Of a DNA stretch of 64,000 bases, positions 1 to 7,479 are shown in pieces. Within the stretch, counting starts at the first letter, position 1. The number at the start of each line of letters is the position of its first letter. Under the pieces are notes generated by a model. It was given only the letters and a program-made list of their open reading frames with translations, was not told where the DNA came from and did no database searches. The DNA comes from Mesorhizobium huakuii (GTDB lineage Bacteria; Pseudomonadota; Alphaproteobacteria; Rhizobiales; Rhizobiaceae). Position numbers and translations under genes: made by a program. The stretch spans positions 5,514,001 to 5,578,000 of the forward strand of contig NZ_CP050296.1 of the NCBI RefSeq assembly GCF_014189455.1, in the 5' to 3' direction.

Positions 1-749
1 GCGATGTGCTGGATGCCTTCGCCATTGTACTTTTTCAAGTACTCGGCGATCTGGCTGGTCTCGTCCTTGGATTCGTTGAGCGGGATGCGGATCTTGCCGC
101 AAGGCGAGGTGATGGCGCGGCTGACCAGGCCGGTGATCTTGCCGTCAATGTCGAAGAAATGGATCTGTTTGAAGCCGAACAACTCGCGGTAGAAATCCCA
201 CCATTTGTCCATCTGGCCGCGATAGACATTGTGGGTGAGGTGGTCGAGGAAATAGAAGCCGACGCCTTGCGGCCGCGGATCGCGCGCGCCGAGCCACTCG
301 AATTGGGCGTCGTAGGCCGAGCCCTTCTTGCCGTAGGCGTCGATAAAATAGAGCAGCGAACCGCCGATGCCGACGATCGCCGGCACGTCGAGCGCCTTGT
401 CGTCGTCTTCGTAGGGCGTCGCGCCCTTGGCAACGGCGTGGTCGAACGCATGCTTGGCATCGACAACGCGCCAGGCCATCGAGGCCGCGCACGGGCCGTG
501 CTTGTCGGCGAACTTCATCGCATGCGAGCCCGGCTCGGCATTGACGACATAGTTGATGTCGCCCTGGCGCCAGACGGTGATGTCCTTGCTGCGGTGCTTG
601 GCCACAGCCACATAGCCCATGCGAGTGAACAGTTCGGCCAACTTCTGCGGCTCCGGATGCGCGAACTCGACGAACTCGAAACCATCGGTGCCGGCAGGAT
701 TGTCTTTGCTGATCGTGGCGGGCGGGGCGTCGTGTGGGAAGGGACCCAT
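1..749 (-). CDS. hppD: 4-hydroxyphenylpyruvate dioxygenase, 3' end cut by window edge
   Basis: This is the N-terminal two thirds (249 codons) of the Fe(II) dioxygenase that converts 4-hydroxyphenylpyruvate to homogentisate in tyrosine breakdown. The reading frame stays open to base 1. The protein starts MGPFPHDAP at ATG 749-747, preceded by a good GGAGG on the minus strand at about 755-760. Two of the three iron ligands of the family are visible: the histidine of FLDHLTHNV and the histidine of EGIQHIA, which lies at the window edge. The C-terminal glutamate ligand lies outside the window. The gene is transcribed away from an Lrp/AsnC regulator starting at 888, the usual arrangement for a locally controlled amino-acid catabolic gene. 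The family assignment is secure; control by the neighbouring regulator is inferred. Confidence 0.93.
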   Translation of the reverse strand, partial: MGPFPHDAPPATISKDNPAGTDGFEFVEFAHPEPQKLAELFTRMGYVAVAKHRSKDITVWRQGDINYVVNAEPGSHAMKFADKHGPCAASMAWRVVDAKHAFDHAVAKGATPYEDDDKALDVPAIVGIGGSLLYFIDAYGKKGSAYDAQFEWLGARDPRPQGVGFYFLDHLTHNVYRGQMDKWWDFYRELFGFKQIHFFDIDGKITGLVSRAITSPCGKIRIPLNESKDETSQIAEYLKKYNGEGIQHI

Positions 750-829
750 GGTATTCCTCCAAAAGCTCGGGTGGCCTGAAAATGCCAGCTCACAGCATCA
801 TAGCGCGGAGCCGGCGCATGGTGCTTGCA

Positions 830-851
830 TTCAAACGCTTGAAATGATCAT
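830..851. promoter_or_regulatory. Palindromes in the hppD / Lrp-family divergent promoter region
   Basis: Between the divergent hppD and Lrp-family starts there are two adjacent dyads: TTCAA-ACGC-TTGAA (830-843) and the perfect 8-mer ATGATCAT (844-851). Lrp/AsnC proteins bind imperfect AT-rich dyads near their own promoter, so this is the most likely operator. The sequence alone cannot prove binding. Confidence 0.35.
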
Positions 852-887
852 CTCATGCGTGAAACATGCACCGTGAGAGGCAAAACC

Positions 888-1355
888 ATGGATGAGACGC
901 GCATTGATCAGTTTGACCGCAAGATAATGGCGCTCCTGCAGGGCGATGCGCGGCTCACCAACAACGATCTCTCGGAGCGGGTGAACCTGTCGGCATCGCA
1001 GTGCTCGCGCCGCCGCCAGCGGCTCGAGGAAGACGGCTATATCAAGGGCTATCGGGCGGTGCTCGACCGCGACAAGCTCGGCTTCTCGCTGGTCAACGTC
1101 ATCTCAGTGACCTTGGCCACCCACAACCGCGACAACGCAAGGCGCTTCGGCGAATTGGTGGCGCGGCTGCCCGAGGTGCAGGAGGCGCATGCGCTGACCG
1201 GCGAAATGGATTACATCCTGAAAGTGGTGACGCCCGATCTGAAGTCGCTGTCGGAGTTCGTCAACGGCGTGCTCCTGCCACACGAATCCGTGCAGCATGT
1301 GAAGACGGCGATCGTTCTCGAAACGCTGAAAGAAACCGGCGCGCTGCCGATTTAG
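888..1355 (+). CDS. Lrp/AsnC family transcriptional regulator
   Basis: This 155-aa regulator has an N-terminal winged helix-turn-helix (about residues 4-60, with LTNNDLSERVNLSASQCSRR as the HTH) and a C-terminal RAM/AsnC ligand-binding domain (about 68-145, with the typical ALTGEMDYILKV stretch). ATG 888 was chosen over the in-frame ATG at 855 because GAGAGG lies just upstream of 888 and the family begins with a short MDxxD-type leader. It is divergent from hppD and probably controls it in response to an aromatic amino acid; that role is inferred from position. Its TAG stop overlaps the stop of the convergent gene by four bases. Confidence 0.85.
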   Translation: MDETRIDQFDRKIMALLQGDARLTNNDLSERVNLSASQCSRRRQRLEEDGYIKGYRAVLDRDKLGFSLVNVISVTLATHNRDNARRFGELVARLPEVQEAHALTGEMDYILKVVTPDLKSLSEFVNGVLLPHESVQHVKTAIVLETLKETGALPI

Positions 1356-1690
1356 CCCTTCGACTGCTGGATCAGCCCATAAAGATTCGTGCAGCGCGCA
1401 CCCGAGCGGCAATAGGCAAACACCGGGCCTTCCAGGGCTTCCAGCGCCTCGGCCTGGTCCTCGACATTCTCGGCGGTGATCTGGCCGCTGATCACGGGGA
1501 TGTAGCGGAAGGCGAGGCCGGCGGCTTCGACCGCCGAGCCGATGCTTTTGGCCGAAGGCTGGCCGGGTTGCTCATCGTCAGGCCGGTTGCAGATGACGCT
1601 CTTGAAGCCGGCTTCCTTGATGGCGGCGAGGTCTTCGGGCTGGATCTGGCCAGAGACCGAATAGTCGTCGCTGATTTCGCGGTATTCCAT
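1352..1690 (-). CDS. DUF442 / TIGR01244 family phosphatase-like protein
   Basis: The product is 112 aa and matches the small DUF442 (TIGR01244, beta-lactamase-hydrolase-like N-domain) proteins, which have a dual-specificity-phosphatase fold. The expected cysteine signature is present near the C terminus as AYCRSGARCTNL, and the N terminus MEYREISDDYSVSGQI is typical. ATG 1690 is used because the match begins there, and GAGGATGC lies upstream on the minus strand; the longer open frame to 1804 has no homology. Relatives are linked to sulfide/thiol metabolism or biofilm control in some rhizobia, but the substrate here cannot be told. It is convergent with the Lrp gene (4-bp stop overlap). Confidence 0.8.
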   Translation of the reverse strand: MEYREISDDYSVSGQIQPEDLAAIKEAGFKSVICNRPDDEQPGQPSAKSIGSAVEAAGLAFRYIPVISGQITAENVEDQAEALEALEGPVFAYCRSGARCTNLYGLIQQSKG

Positions 1691-1917
1691 GGCAGCATCC
1701 TCGCAATCTGATTTGTCGGGGAGTCTTGCCATTCCCCGACGCGGCCGGCAATCCGCCGGCGGAAATCGTTCCGCAGAGATAGACGTTTCCGGTGAGGATT
1801 CCAACTCAGGCCGCCCAGGCGGGGAACGGATCGGGCAGGCCGCGCCACAGTTCGGGCTGAAAATCCTCGGCCAAAAAAGGCGGAGACTGGCTCCGCCTTT
1901 CCGGGCACGGCAGCTTC

Positions 1918-2859
1918 TCAGCTGCCGAGAATGGCGCCTTTGATCTGGCGGATGTTGTTGTGCATCATGTCGATATAGGTCGAGCCGGGGCCATCGGGCT
2001 GCGACAGCGCATCCGAATAGAGCGTGCCGCCCACCTTGATGCCGGTCTCGCTGGCGATCTGTTCGATCAGGCGCGGGTTGGTGATGTTCTCGACGAAGAT
2101 CGCAGCCGCCTTGTCCTGCTTCACCTGCTCGACCAGCTTTGCGACATCGGCCGCCGACGGTTCGGAATCGGTCGAAATGCCTTGCGGGGCGAGGAAGGTC
2201 AGGCCGTATTCGTGCTCGAAATAGCCGAAGGCGTCATGCGAGGTGATGACGACGCGCTTCGCCTCGGGGATCGACTGGATCGCCGCCTTCACTTCGCCTT
2301 CCAGCGCGTCGAGCTTCTTGGTGTAGGCGGCGGCATTGGTCTGGTAGCTGACGCAGCCATCGCTGTCGGCCGCGCAGAAGGCTTCGGCGATGTTCTTCAC
2401 ATAGATTTTGGCATTGGCGATCGACTGGAAGGCGTGCGGATCGGTGACGGTCTTGCCGCCACCAGTGCCGGCACCTTCGGCCGCGTCGGCGTCGGCGAAC
2501 TCAGGCTTGAAGTCGATCGGCGTCACGCCCTTGGTCAAGGTGACGATCGAGGCCTTGGTGGCGCTGGCGTCGACCAGCCGCTGCAGGAAACCTTCGAAAT
2601 GCAGGCCGTTGACCAGAACGATATCGGCCTTGGCCATGGCGACCGCGTCGGCCGGGCTCGGCTCATAGACATGGGCGTCGCCATCCGGGCCGACGATGGT
2701 GGTGATGTCGACACGGTCGCCGCCGACATTTTTGGCGAAATCGGCAATGACCGTGAAGCTGGCGACGACTTTCAGCGGCGCCGCGAGAGCCGACGACGCG
2801 CCGAAGGCGGTTAATGTTATAACGCTCATCGCCAGGGCGGCACGGATGGATTTCAGCAT
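1918..2859 (-). CDS. aztC: Zinc ABC transporter periplasmic binding protein (AztC-like)
   Basis: A 313-aa cluster A-I metal-binding protein with a clear Sec signal peptide (cleavage after ASSALA, about residue 26). Conserved metal-site segments are visible: GDAHVYEPSP (about 61-70), TDPHAFQ (about 138-144) and the C-terminal half with SHDAFGYFE. The loop that is histidine-rich in ZnuA is here Asp/Gly/Ala rich and carries no His run, which fits AztC better than ZnuA. Two cysteines in FCAADSDGC could form the disulfide expected in this group. It is the last gene of a three-gene operon (24-30 bp after aztB). No AztD-type beta-propeller chaperone gene follows. Codons 13-16 spell a Zur-like box (see separate entry). 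Confidence 0.82.
   Translation of the reverse strand: MLKSIRAALAMSVITLTAFGASSALAAPLKVVASFTVIADFAKNVGGDRVDITTIVGPDGDAHVYEPSPADAVAMAKADIVLVNGLHFEGFLQRLVDASATKASIVTLTKGVTPIDFKPEFADADAAEGAGTGGGKTVTDPHAFQSIANAKIYVKNIAEAFCAADSDGCVSYQTNAAAYTKKLDALEGEVKAAIQSIPEAKRVVITSHDAFGYFEHEYGLTFLAPQGISTDSEPSAADVAKLVEQVKQDKAAAIFVENITNPRLIEQIASETGIKVGGTLYSDALSQPDGPGSTYIDMMHNNIRQIKGAILGS
2812..2823. promoter_or_regulatory. Zur-like box inside the aztC signal-peptide coding region
   Basis: On the coding strand the four codons GTT ATA ACA TTA contain the perfect 8-bp palindrome GTTATAAC (2816-2823) and share the 10-mer ATGTTATWAC with the candidate Zur box upstream of aztA. ATA and TTA are rare codons in this GC-rich genome, so the AT-rich run looks selected. 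It lies about 36 bp inside aztC. Function is inferred. Confidence 0.4.
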
Positions 2860-2889
2860 AGACGAGGTCTCCTTTCGAGGGGCGGGGGA

Positions 2890-3765
2890 TCAGGCCGTTC
2901 TGTGACGGTGATGGATGATGCGGGCGCGCAGAATGCCGCGCGTGCCGAACAGGATCGAGGCGAAATAGACGACGCCGGCCGACAGGATGATGGCCGGACC
3001 GGACGGCAGCGAGGCGTGATAGGACAAAAGCAGCCCGGCGATGCAGGAGGCAAAGCCGATCAACACGGCCAGCACGCACATCGGCTCGACGCGCACCGTC
3101 CAGAAGCGGGCGGCTGCCGCCGGCAGCATCATCAGCCCGACCGACAGAAGCGTGCCGAGCGCCTGGAAGCCGCCGACGAGGTTGAGCACGACCAGGCCGA
3201 GGAAGATGAAATGCACCGGGCTGCCCATCCGGCTAACTGAACGCAGGAACAGCGGATCGAGGCATTCGGCGACCAGCGCCCGCCAGAAGATGGCGAGGCT
3301 GACCAGCGTCACTGCGACGATGCCGCCGATCAGCGTCAGCGCCTCATTGTTGAGCGCCAGCACCGTGCCGAACAGCACATGCATGAGATCGACGCTGGAG
3401 CCGCGGATCGACACCATCAGCACGCCGATGGCGAGCGAAATCAGATAGAAGGCCGCCATCGAGGCATCCTCGCGCTGGATGGTGAAGCGCGAGACGGCGC
3501 CGGCGCCGAGCGCCACGATGATGCCGGCGATCAGGCCGCCAATGGTCATCGGCAGGATTTCCAGCCCGTAGAACAGGAAGCCGGCGGCCGCACCCGGCAG
3601 GATGGCATGCGCCATGGCGTCGCCCGACAGGCTCATGCGCCGCAGCATCAGGAAGACGCCGATCGGGCAGGCGCCGAGCGACAGCATCAGCGAGCCGAAC
3701 AGCGCCCGCTGCATGAAACCGAAATCGGCGAAGGGTGCGATGAACAGACCGTAGAGCGCGTCCAT
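2890..3765 (-). CDS. aztB: Zinc ABC transporter permease (AztB-like)
   Basis: This 291-aa polytopic inner-membrane protein belongs to the ABC-3 (ZnuB/MntB) family. It has about eight hydrophobic segments, and the cytoplasmic coupling loop appears as LRRMSLSGDAMAHAILPG (about residues 41-58), the family hallmark. The start ATG 3765-3763 overlaps the aztA stop by one base (TGATG), so the two are translationally coupled; longer upstream frames read through the His-rich tail of aztA in another frame. The C-terminal tail IIHHRHRTA is histidine-rich. It forms the membrane channel with the products of aztA and aztC. Confidence 0.87.
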   Translation of the reverse strand: MDALYGLFIAPFADFGFMQRALFGSLMLSLGACPIGVFLMLRRMSLSGDAMAHAILPGAAAGFLFYGLEILPMTIGGLIAGIIVALGAGAVSRFTIQREDASMAAFYLISLAIGVLMVSIRGSSVDLMHVLFGTVLALNNEALTLIGGIVAVTLVSLAIFWRALVAECLDPLFLRSVSRMGSPVHFIFLGLVVLNLVGGFQALGTLLSVGLMMLPAAAARFWTVRVEPMCVLAVLIGFASCIAGLLLSYHASLPSGPAIILSAGVVYFASILFGTRGILRARIIHHRHRTA

Positions 3766-4577
3766 CAGGCAGCCCTCGGGCCAGCGCCATGGTGATGGTC
3801 GTGATCGTGGCCGTGATGATCGTGATCGTGGCCATGGGCGTGCTCGTCCGGCTCGCACCAGGGCGCATTCTCTTCCCAAGCTTCGTGGAAGCGGCGGGCG
3901 CGCAACAGGTTCTCCGGCTTCAGCGTCTCGCGCGTTTCGCCCCAGGCGATCGGTTGGCGGGCGAGCAGTAAGGTCTCGGGGAAATTCTGCCGCACCAGAT
4001 CGAGATCATGGACGACGACCATGATGGTGCGTTCCTCGCCGTGCCAGCGCTTGATCAAGGCGATGAGGTCGCCGACCGTCTTGGCATCGACGGCGTTGAA
4101 CGGCTCGTCGAGCAGGATCAGGTCGGCGTCCTGCAGCAGCACCCGGGCAAACAGCGTGCGCTGCAGCTGACCGCCCGACAGTGTGTCGATCGGCCGCTTC
4201 TCGAAGCCGCCAAGGCCGACCGCCATCAGCGCCTGGCTGACGGAATCGCGATCTTCTTTGGTATAGCGGCCGAGCATGCCGCGCTTGGGCCACAGGCCGA
4301 GCGAGACCAGGTCGACCACGCGCGCCGGAAACGAGCGGTCGAGCTCCGATTGCTGCGGCAGATAGGCGGCGCGCACGCCTGGTGCGCGAACGACCTCGCC
4401 GGCCATCGGTTTCAGCACGCCGACAATGCCCTTCATCAGCGTCGATTTACCGGAACCATTGGCACCGACCACCGCCGTCAGGGAACCCTTGCGGATCGCG
4501 CCGTCGAGATGATGGATCGCCGGGTGGCTGTTATAGCCCAGCGTCAGGTCACGGAATGTCAGGCAGGTCTGGGTCAT
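3765..4577 (-). CDS. aztA: Zinc ABC transporter ATP-binding protein (AztA-like)
   Basis: A 270-aa ATPase with Walker A GANGSGKST (38-46), signature LSGGQLQR (133-140), Walker B LILLDEP (153-159) and H-loop VVHDLDLV. The C terminus, from about residue 240, is a His/Asp-rich tail (repeats of HGHDHDHH) that could bind zinc and act as a cytoplasmic sensor or buffer; that role is inferred. It is the first gene of the operon aztA-aztB-aztC. A Zur-like palindrome lies 54-69 bp upstream of the start, so zinc repression is likely. The alternative is a manganese transporter of the same fold; the His tail and Zur-like boxes favour zinc. Confidence 0.85.
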   Translation of the reverse strand: MTQTCLTFRDLTLGYNSHPAIHHLDGAIRKGSLTAVVGANGSGKSTLMKGIVGVLKPMAGEVVRAPGVRAAYLPQQSELDRSFPARVVDLVSLGLWPKRGMLGRYTKEDRDSVSQALMAVGLGGFEKRPIDTLSGGQLQRTLFARVLLQDADLILLDEPFNAVDAKTVGDLIALIKRWHGEERTIMVVVHDLDLVRQNFPETLLLARQPIAWGETRETLKPENLLRARRFHEAWEENAPWCEPDEHAHGHDHDHHGHDHDHHHGAGPRAA

Positions 4578-4630
4578 GTCGTTCCGTGGAGCAGCGAAAC
4601 CCGGCTGCAGGCAGGGCTCGAGTGGATATG

Positions 4631-4646
4631 TGATGTTATTACATTA
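4631..4646. promoter_or_regulatory. Candidate Zur box upstream of aztABC
   Basis: TGATGTTATTACATTA is a near-palindrome (arms TGATGT / ACATTA, 5 of 6 paired) whose core ATGTTATTACAT differs at one base from the palindrome ATGTTATAACAT, the type of site used by Zur in alphaproteobacteria. It lies 54 bp upstream of the aztA start, where a repressor would block transcription. Confidence 0.6.
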
Positions 4647-4799
4647 GTCAACAAGCCAATCGGGCGGAATTGCGACCGGCGGCTCAACTTGCCGTGAATC
4701 TCGCCACTCGCTGGTCCAAGGGGATTTGGCCCCGGCGGCCTTGCCCGAAGCCCAAGCCAACTCTAAACAGTCGCCACCCATAACAGGAAGGAACCTCCC

Positions 4800-5144
4800 A
4801 TGAGCATTCGTCGCATCGATGTTGGTCCGCGCATGAGCCAAATCGTCATCCACGGCAACACCGTCTATCTGGCCGGCCAGGTCGGCGAGCCCGGCGGCAA
4901 CGTCGCTTCGCAGACCCGCGATGTCTTGGCGGCCATCGACGAATTGCTGGCCAAGGCCGGCACCGACAAGACCAAGATCCTGCAGGCGATCATCTGGCTG
5001 GCCGACATGGGCACCTTCGCCGAGATGAATTCGGAATGGGACAAGTGGGTGCCGCAGGGCCACACCCCCGCCCGCGCCACCGGCGAAGCCAAGTTGGCTG
5101 GACCGGAATATCTGGTCGAGATTATTGTCACGGCGGCGATTTGA
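4800..5144 (+). CDS. RidA (YjgF/YER057c/UK114) family protein
   Basis: This 114-aa protein covers the whole Rid fold. Rid proteins are small cytoplasmic trimers; RidA itself deaminates reactive enamine/imine intermediates formed by PLP enzymes. The conserved arginine (PARAT, about residue 86) and the C-terminal glutamate (YLVEIIV) are present. ATG 4800 follows AGGAAGGAACC, a strong ribosome binding site. It is a single gene, divergent from aztABC, and is followed directly by a large palindromic repeat. Several Rid subgroups exist and not all have the deaminase activity, so the exact substrate is open. Confidence 0.85.
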   Translation: MSIRRIDVGPRMSQIVIHGNTVYLAGQVGEPGGNVASQTRDVLAAIDELLAKAGTDKTKILQAIIWLADMGTFAEMNSEWDKWVPQGHTPARATGEAKLAGPEYLVEIIVTAAI

Positions 5145-5149
5145 GCTTT

Positions 5150-5282
5150 TTACCCTCCCCCTTGTGGGGAGGGTCGCTGCAAAGCAGCGGGGTGGGGGTC
5201 GGCGCCGTCCCCCCACCCCGTCTCGCCAACCTTGCTTCGCAACGTCGGCTCGCCGACCCTCCCCACGAGGGGGAGGGTAAGA
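5150..5282. repeat. Large inverted palindromic intergenic repeat
   Basis: The two ends are inverted copies: TTACCCTCCCCCTTGTGGGG at the left, and its near-complement ending CCCCACGAGGGGGAGGGTAA at the right. Each half contains nested hairpins (CTCCCC-GGGGAG; GCTGC-GCAGC) and a G-rich GGGGTGGGGG tract. It fills the space between the convergent ridA-like gene and hutC, so it may also end transcription. A half-copy occurs at 24398-24452. Confidence 0.8.
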
Positions 5283-5286
5283 GGCG

Positions 5287-6033
5287 CTACCCCTGCGACG
5301 GAGTGAATCGCGCCACCAGCGTGTGGCTCTCGGCCGGATAGATAAACCGGACATGCGTCACGGGATGCTCGGCACTCCATGTCCGCCGCTCGACCACAAG
5401 GCAAGGCGCGCCGGGATCGATGTCGAGCGCATCGGCAACGGTCTCATCGGCGGCCATGGCGCGGATGCGGTGTTCGGCCTCGCTCCACGGCACGCGGCCG
5501 ATCAGCCAGGGCCCGGCGGCGATTTCCCTGAACTCTTCGTCCCCGGCTTCCGGAACCGCCGAAAGATTGATCAGCCGCTGCTCCAGTGCGAATGGCCGTT
5601 CGCCGGCAAAATGCAAGCCTTCGATCCATAGCACCGACCCTGCGGCGGACAGCCCGAGCAGCGCTCTGTCCTCCGCGTTGCTGCGCCGCTTCAGGCGCTC
5701 CAGCCGCTCGTAACGATAGGGCAGGGCGAGCGCTTCGACCTCGATCCTGATGTCGTGAAGTTCCAGCACCGCGGCCTGCGACTGCGGTCGGCGCACGAAG
5801 CTGCCTGAACGGCGCCGCCGCTCGATCAACCCGGCCTTGGCCAGCTGCGACAAGGCCTTGTTCACCGTCATGCGGGAGCAATTGTACTCGGTCGTCAGCT
5901 CATGTTCGAACGGAATGCGATGGCCGGGCGCCCAGGCGCCGGACAGGATTTTTTCGCGGATGTCGGACAGGATGCGCTGATGCAGCGAGACCGTCTCGCC
6001 ACCATCAATGTCATCTGTCTCGATCAGGCTCAT
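5287..6033 (-). CDS. hutC: Histidine utilisation repressor HutC (GntR family)
   Basis: A 248-aa regulator with an N-terminal GntR winged helix (about 15-80; CSRMTVNKALSQLAKAGLIE is the recognition region) and a C-terminal UTRA effector domain (about 95-240) that in HutC binds urocanate. The start ATG 6033 lies 5 bp after the hutF stop, so it is co-transcribed with hutF. A longer open frame to 6528 lies within hutF in another frame and was rejected. By family precedent it represses both hut transcription units until urocanate accumulates; the shared operator at 7450-7463 fits this. Confidence 0.93.
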   Translation of the reverse strand: MSLIETDDIDGGETVSLHQRILSDIREKILSGAWAPGHRIPFEHELTTEYNCSRMTVNKALSQLAKAGLIERRRRSGSFVRRPQSQAAVLELHDIRIEVEALALPYRYERLERLKRRSNAEDRALLGLSAAGSVLWIEGLHFAGERPFALEQRLINLSAVPEAGDEEFREIAAGPWLIGRVPWSEAEHRIRAMAADETVADALDIDPGAPCLVVERRTWSAEHPVTHVRFIYPAESHTLVARFTPSQG

Positions 6034-6038
6034 CGGCT

Positions 6039-7433
6039 TCAGTTCTGCGACAGCGCGGTCATGACCTTGCGGAATCGCTCGGCGATAGCCGTGCCCTTCG
6101 CATGCCTGCCGCCACTGACCTGCTTCTTGCCATGCACCCAGACGCAGTCGACCTTGCTGCCATTGGCGAAGATCCAGGCGTCGAGGATCGCGTCGCCGGT
6201 CTTGCCGGCTAGTGAGGGGGTGTTGGCGTCGAGCGAGACGAGATCGGCGGCTGCGCCAACGGCGATCTGGGAAGCGCCGGCACCGAGCGCGACGCTGCCG
6301 CCGTCGAGTGCGGCGTCGAACAGCGCACGCCCGGTCGAGCCGCCGGCTACCGCCAGCACATTGCGGGCGCGGTGGGCGAGGCGTTGCGAATATTCCAGTT
6401 GGCGCAACTCGTCGGGCAGGCCAATCAGCACGTTGGAATCGGAGCCGACGCCAAAGCGGCCGCCATGCTCGGTGAACAGTGGTGCGGCAAACGTGCCGTC
6501 GCCGAGATTGGCCTCGGTGATCGGGCAAAGGCCGGCGATGGCGCCGCTCTTCGCCATACCGATGGTTTCGGTATCAGTCATATGGGTAGCATGGATCAGG
6601 CACCAGCGCTGGTCGACCTCGGCGTTGGCCAGCAGAAACTCCACCGGCCGCGCGCCGGACCAGGCAACGCAGTCCTCGACCTCCTTCACCTGCTCCGCGA
6701 CGTGGATGTGGATCGGCCCATTCGGCGCCAAAGCAGCGACCTGGTTCAGTTCCTCTGGCGTCGCGGCGCGCAGACTGTGCGGCGCGACGCCGACGACGGC
6801 CTGATTCAACGCGCGAACCGATTCGCGGCTCTTCTCAACAAGCCGGGAGAACCGATTCACATCGTTGATAAATCGCCTTTGGCCCTCGTTCGGCGCGGCA
6901 CCGCCGAAGGAGGAGTGCGCATAGAACACCGGCAGCAGTGTCAGCCCGATACCCGTTTCGCCCGCGGCGGCGGCGATGCGCTCGGCCATCTCGGCGAGAT
7001 TGGCGTAGGGTTTCCCATCGCGGTCGTGGTGCAGATAGTGAAATTCGCCGACGCGCGAGAAACCGGCCTCAAGCATCTCGACATAGAGCTGTGCGGCAAC
7101 CGCCTCGACCTGGTCGGGCGTCATCGACAGCGCGAAGCGGTACATCACCTCGCGCCAGCTCCAGAAACTGTCGGCGGAAGGGCCGCGAAGTTCGGCAAGC
7201 CCGGCCATGCCGCGCTGGAAGGCATGGCTGTGCAGATTGGGCATGCCGGGCACGAGAATGGCGTGGCGCTCGTCGCCGGCCTGCGGCGTTGCGTCTGCTT
7301 CGACGGTGGCGATGCGGCCACCATCGAGCGCGATCCTGACATTGCCTTGCCAGCCCTCGGGCAGCAGCGCCTGTTCCGCAAAGATCGCCGTCACGTCCGT
7401 CTCCAAATCTGCATGCCTGAGCGACGATACCAC
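6039..7433 (-). CDS. hutF: Formimidoylglutamate deiminase
   Basis: This 464-aa amidohydrolase-superfamily enzyme converts N-formimino-L-glutamate to N-formyl-L-glutamate and ammonia, the fourth step of the five-step histidine route. The metal-binding HSH lies at residues 68-70 (PNLHSHAFQRG), followed by HIHVAEQ, HATHM and the catalytic GSDSN near the C-terminal third. Its presence together with hutG, and no formiminoglutamase, defines the HutF/HutG branch. It is transcribed divergently from hutI; the 46-bp gap holds the HutC operator. Length is normal for the family. Confidence 0.94.
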   Translation of the reverse strand: MVSSLRHADLETDVTAIFAEQALLPEGWQGNVRIALDGGRIATVEADATPQAGDERHAILVPGMPNLHSHAFQRGMAGLAELRGPSADSFWSWREVMYRFALSMTPDQVEAVAAQLYVEMLEAGFSRVGEFHYLHHDRDGKPYANLAEMAERIAAAAGETGIGLTLLPVFYAHSSFGGAAPNEGQRRFINDVNRFSRLVEKSRESVRALNQAVVGVAPHSLRAATPEELNQVAALAPNGPIHIHVAEQVKEVEDCVAWSGARPVEFLLANAEVDQRWCLIHATHMTDTETIGMAKSGAIAGLCPITEANLGDGTFAAPLFTEHGGRFGVGSDSNVLIGLPDELRQLEYSQRLAHRARNVLAVAGGSTGRALFDAALDGGSVALGAGASQIAVGAAADLVSLDANTPSLAGKTGDAILDAWIFANGSKVDCVWVHGKKQVSGGRHAKGTAIAERFRKVMTALSQN

Positions 7434-7449
7434 TTGCGTCGCGTTTCAA

Positions 7450-7463
7450 TATGTATATACATA
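7450..7463. promoter_or_regulatory. HutC operator
   Basis: TATGTATATACATA is a perfect 14-bp palindrome in the 46-bp gap between hutF and hutI. It matches the TGTATATACA core of known HutC sites. One site placed here can repress both divergent units (hutFC and hutIHGUD). Confidence 0.8.
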
Positions 7464-7479
7464 ATCGCCATCCTTTCAA

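Noticed and set aside
5287..6528. HutC with a 165-residue N-terminal extension
   Set aside because: The extra part lies within hutF in a different frame and has no domain. The ATG at 6033, 5 bp after the hutF stop, gives the exact HutC length.
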